The notes under the pieces are model-generated. The model had not been told where the DNA came from, made no database searches, and saw nothing but the letters and a program-made list of their open reading frames with translations. A DNA stretch of 64,000 bases from positions 558,001 to 622,000 of the forward strand of contig NZ_QUKD01000001.1 in assembly GCF_003480915.1 (NCBI RefSeq), written 5' to 3'. Below, in pieces: positions 61,070 through 64,000 of the stretch (positions are counted from its first letter, which is position 1; each line of letters opens with the position of its first letter). The position numbers and the translations under genes were made by a program. The DNA comes from Parabacteroides sp. TM07-1AC (GTDB lineage Bacteria; Bacteroidota; Bacteroidia; Bacteroidales; Tannerellaceae).

Positions 61070-62443
61070 TTAACCGAACAATTGACGGAATGCCTCTTCG
61101 ACCTTTTTGACCTGTATAATCTGTATTTTACATTTTGCCGTATCGAATCCTTTCAGATTATTATGAGGGATAATAATACGGGTAAAGCCTAGCTTCTCAG
61201 CTTCCAGGATGCGTTGCTCGATACGGTTGACCGGACGGATCTCTCCCGACAAACCGACTTCACCACACATGCACACACCTTGTTCGATACTGATATCGAG
61301 ACTCGACGAAAGGATCGCACTGATAACAGCCAGGTCGATTGCCGGGTCGTTCACCTTCAATCCGCCCGCGATATTCAGAAAGACATCTTTCTGTATCAGC
61401 TTAAATCCGGCACGTTTCTCCAGGACAGCCAGGAGCATATTCATCCTCCGAAGATCGAACCCGGTCGCACTACGTTGCGGGGTTCCGTAAACAGCCGAAC
61501 TGACCAAAGCCTGTGTCTCGATCAGGAAAGGGCGAATCCCTTCGATGGCGGCGGCAATCGCCACACCGCTCAGTCCTTCATGGTTTTGTGTCAACAGCAG
61601 TTCCGACGGGTTACTGACTTCACGCAAACCATCCTGGCGCATTTCGTAAATTCCCAGCTCCGCCGTACTGCCGAAGCGGTTCTTAATGCTTCGGAGGATA
61701 CGGTACATATAATGCTGGTCACCCTCGAACTGAAGAACCGTATCAACGATATGTTCCAATACTTTTGGCCCGGCAATACTTCCTTCCTTATTAATATGCC
61801 CTATCAACAGGACAGGAACACCACTTTCTTTGGCATACTTCAGGATGGCAGCACTACACTCACGTACCTGCGACACGCTGCCGGGAGAAGATTCTACAAG
61901 CTCCGTATAGATTGTCTGAATAGAGTCTATGATCAATAAATCCGGTTGTACGTTACGTGCCTGGATAAAGATTTGTTCCAAATTGGTTTCACTAAGAATA
62001 AAACATTCCGGGTTTTCATGAGCGATACGATCGGCGCGAAGTTTCAGTTGCCGGCTGCTTTCCTCACCGGAGACATATAACGTTTTCAGATTGTTCAGCC
62101 TCAAAACCGTTTGCAAGACCAAAGTCGACTTACCGATACCCGGTTCACCGCCGATCAGTACCAATGAACCTTTAACCAAACCGCCTCCCAAGACACGGTT
62201 CAGCTCTTCGTCTTTCAAATCGATTCGTGTTTCTTCTTCGGATGTAATGTCGCGAAGCAGTACCGGACGGACTTTCCCTGTTTCTGTTATACCAGGAATA
62301 ATCCGTTTTGCAGCAGGATCTTTAGTTGCTACGATCTCCTCCACATACGTATTCCACTCGCCGCAATTCGGACACTTACCGATCCATTTAGGAGAGTCTG
62401 CTCCACAATTGGAGCAGACATATACTGTTTTTGTCTTAGCCAT
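61070..62443 (-). CDS. radA: DNA repair protein RadA
   Basis: RecA-like ATPase that promotes branch migration of recombination intermediates. The N-terminal zinc finger CSNCGADSPKWIGKCPNCGEW is followed by the Walker A GGEPGIGKSTLVLQ, the RadA-specific KNRFG (SIKNRFGSTAELG) and a C-terminal Lon-like domain (GGLKVNDPAIDLAVISAILSS). At 457 residues it is standard. It lies between the FAD dehydrogenase and a conserved unknown gene, all leftward. Confidence 0.96.
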   Translation of the reverse strand: MAKTKTVYVCSNCGADSPKWIGKCPNCGEWNTYVEEIVATKDPAAKRIIPGITETGKVRPVLLRDITSEEETRIDLKDEELNRVLGGGLVKGSLVLIGGEPGIGKSTLVLQTVLRLNNLKTLYVSGEESSRQLKLRADRIAHENPECFILSETNLEQIFIQARNVQPDLLIIDSIQTIYTELVESSPGSVSQVRECSAAILKYAKESGVPVLLIGHINKEGSIAGPKVLEHIVDTVLQFEGDQHYMYRILRSIKNRFGSTAELGIYEMRQDGLREVSNPSELLLTQNHEGLSGVAIAAAIEGIRPFLIETQALVSSAVYGTPQRSATGFDLRRMNMLLAVLEKRAGFKLIQKDVFLNIAGGLKVNDPAIDLAVISAILSSSLDISIEQGVCMCGEVGLSGEIRPVNRIEQRILEAEKLGFTRIIIPHNNLKGFDTAKCKIQIIQVKKVEEAFRQLFG

Positions 62444-62477
62444 ACATCTTTAAGATTTGGCGTAAAGATAGGAAAAG

Positions 62478-63434
62478 TTAGCCAAATAAGTCGAGTGTAA
62501 GTTGTTTCTTCTCCGCCTCCAGCTTACGCAGATGACGCTTGCCTTGCGGGGTAACGATTTCCATTTTATCGAAACGGGTACGGATCACGGTAGTCACCGT
62601 ATAGCTGATGTTGACCGTCTCACCCAGCTCGCTTAATTTACGTGCGATCTCCAGTACGCAATCGATACACATTCCGCTCGTAAAAGAAATCTTTTCGTCG
62701 AACATCTGCTTTTTGAAATCTTCGTCACACATATAGAAGTCGATCGTCTCGCCCCCTTTGTTATAAATGCCTTTCCAACGGTAACGACTGTCTTTCAATA
62801 CCGGCGAGATTATTTCAATCGTTGCTTTATTATCCTTGATAGTCGGCAGATCGTCCGAACGAAGGATAAAGTAATCGAACTGTTCCCGTTTCACTTCCAG
62901 AGAACCTGAACGGGCACGGTTCTTGTCATTCAATTCCCGTACATTAATTTTCGTCACTTTGGGATATCCGCGCAACGCTTCATAGAAGTTGGATTTATAT
63001 TTACAGAATTTCGGCCAGGAAGCCAACAGTTCTACCAATTCGCGAGGTATCAGAGCTCCCGCCTGCTTCAATTTAAGCGAACGTTTCAGGAGGGAGATCT
63101 CTTTCTGCATATCTTCCTCATCCGTATTGGTCCGGTCTACCAAAGGCTGCCCGCCGACAGACAAGGTCGGCCTGGTTAAAACCTGCATCAGAATATTTAA
63201 TACTACCGAGATAGAGCGCGAACTCTCGCCTGCTATCGGCCATACGACCCGATATCCGCCTTCCTGTGAAAAGGGTTCACAATGGGCAGTCATCTTCACA
63301 TCCAGCAGATCTGCCAGGACACGCAGCATGGAAAGTATCTCTTTCTCACACCGATGTTTAATCCAGGCATCCATATAAGCGGATTTATCGTTAAATGAAT
63401 AACGTAGTTCAAGTTTGTTGTCAAACTTTATCAT
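62478..63434 (-). CDS. conserved hypothetical protein
   Basis: Soluble protein of 318 residues without signal peptide or membrane segment. It is rich in Lys and Arg and ends RHLRKLEAEKKQLTLDLFG, a tail reminiscent of a PIP-box-like clamp-binding motif (QLTLDLFG), which is only suggestive. No family was recognized. It is 34 nt upstream of radA on the same strand, so a DNA-related role is possible but unproved. Confidence 0.7.
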   Translation of the reverse strand: MIKFDNKLELRYSFNDKSAYMDAWIKHRCEKEILSMLRVLADLLDVKMTAHCEPFSQEGGYRVVWPIAGESSRSISVVLNILMQVLTRPTLSVGGQPLVDRTNTDEEDMQKEISLLKRSLKLKQAGALIPRELVELLASWPKFCKYKSNFYEALRGYPKVTKINVRELNDKNRARSGSLEVKREQFDYFILRSDDLPTIKDNKATIEIISPVLKDSRYRWKGIYNKGGETIDFYMCDEDFKKQMFDEKISFTSGMCIDCVLEIARKLSELGETVNISYTVTTVIRTRFDKMEIVTPQGKRHLRKLEAEKKQLTLDLFG

Positions 63435-63469
63435 AAAGTCATCGTGTTATTTGTCCTAATTCCAGCTAA

Positions 63470-64000
63470 TTATTTCACGGGGTGTTCTTTTGGCTTACGA
63501 TCAAAGAACGGATTCTTCGAAGAAGCACTGACAGGGATAGCCATGACGCATTTACTATCCTCACCCAGCCATCCCAAACGCTGCGCAGCCAGGCCGGCAC
63601 TAAACATAACACGCGTATCCAGACGTAAATCGGAAGCCGTAGCACAAGCCGACCCGATGGCAATACCTAAATCCACTGAATTGATGGTACACGGCACTTC
63701 TGCCGGTTTCTCCACGCAGGTATCAAAACCACAATGTGCACAGTTCAAACCTTGCACCTGCTGGCGTGTACCAAGTATCACGACCGCTTCGGCACTCAGA
63801 ACATTATCCGCATCACGTAAGAAAAACTTCAATCCGGTTTCAGCTGCCACCTTCAGCATCTCGTCAGACAAGCGTTGTATATCTTCGTCAGTAACCATTG
63901 CTATTTCTATAATATCGATTCCCTTCCCCTTGGGAGCCGTACGGGCAGCCGTCATCATCTGACGGACAGCCTCTAACACATGTTCGTGCCGTATTTCTCT
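63470..64000 (-). CDS. DUF2148 (ferredoxin-like) protein, cut by window end
   Basis: Protein with the DUF2148 domain: AARTAPKGKGIDIIEIAMV, a cysteine cluster LNCAHCGFDTCVEKP, and GIAIGSACATASDLRLDTRVMFSAG. The Cys arrangement suggests metal or Fe-S binding. The open frame continues to the last base of the window (reading REIRHEHVLEAVRQ at its start), so the true start lies outside; the GTG at 63979 is internal. Function of the family is unknown. Confidence 0.85.
   Translation of the reverse strand, partial: REIRHEHVLEAVRQMMTAARTAPKGKGIDIIEIAMVTDEDIQRLSDEMLKVAAETGLKFFLRDADNVLSAEAVVILGTRQQVQGLNCAHCGFDTCVEKPAEVPCTINSVDLGIAIGSACATASDLRLDTRVMFSAGLAAQRLGWLGEDSKCVMAIPVSASSKNPFFDRKPKEHPVK

Overview
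The window is chromosomal DNA from a member of the Bacteroidales, most likely Parabacteroides or a close relative. This rests on gene families rather than on any search: LytS/LytTR two-component pairs, RteC, an IntDOT-type integrase, GLUG surface proteins, GH29/GH95 lipoprotein glycosidases, DUF1080 and ThuA proteins, and promoters of the Bacteroidetes type (TTTG, about 19 nt, TAnnTTTG). The genus assignment is inference.

Layout. 0.1-7 kb: a GH29 fucosidase, then a tight leftward operon tsaC - sugar-phosphate transferase - ClC channel - fmt - DUF454. 7-13.5 kb: rightward recJ-recQ and two MacB/FtsX-type permeases. 13.5-17.8 kb: a repeat-rich gap, a ThuA protein, a divergent SDR, an amino acid permease and GtrA. 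17.9-29.3 kb: a leftward block with two LytTR response regulators, three LytS-type kinases (one apparently catalytically dead), an outer-membrane protein, and a heavy-metal RND efflux system whose inner-membrane pump is fused to its outer-membrane channel. 29.6-35 kb: a small acidic protein and an RclA-like flavoprotein - gnd - zwf - pgl operon that makes NADPH next to a probable user of it. 35-45 kb: an accessory stretch with a ParE-type toxin-antitoxin pair, two adjacent AraC regulators, a collapsed DUF3987 gene between inverted repeats, an HU gene overlapping a large GLUG surface protein, a collapsed HxlR gene, a secreted arginase-family protein, a PanE-like reductase and a third AraC regulator. 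45.1-49.3 kb: a small AT-rich integrative element in the 3' end of tRNA-Lys (integrase, RteC, Crp/Fnr regulator, SMR exporter) with duplicated tRNA ends and duplicated terminators. 49.5-64 kb: GH95, ettA, DUF1080, an MG2/TonB-plug protein, a mechanosensitive channel, a MITE-like sequence, an FAD dehydrogenase, radA, a conserved unknown and a DUF2148 protein cut by the window end.

The items that most deserve a second look are the degenerate kinase translationally coupled to an intact paralogue, the RND-outer membrane channel fusion with an internal export signal and 42-bp repeats in its operon gap, the minimal tRNA-Lys element with three tRNA-end copies, the two genes that lost their middles (DUF3987 and HxlR) within 4 kb, and the 17-bp-inverted-repeat element that supplies a stop codon. 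No CRISPR array, rRNA, complete insertion sequence or origin was seen. No database search was possible, so all family assignments come from reading motifs.
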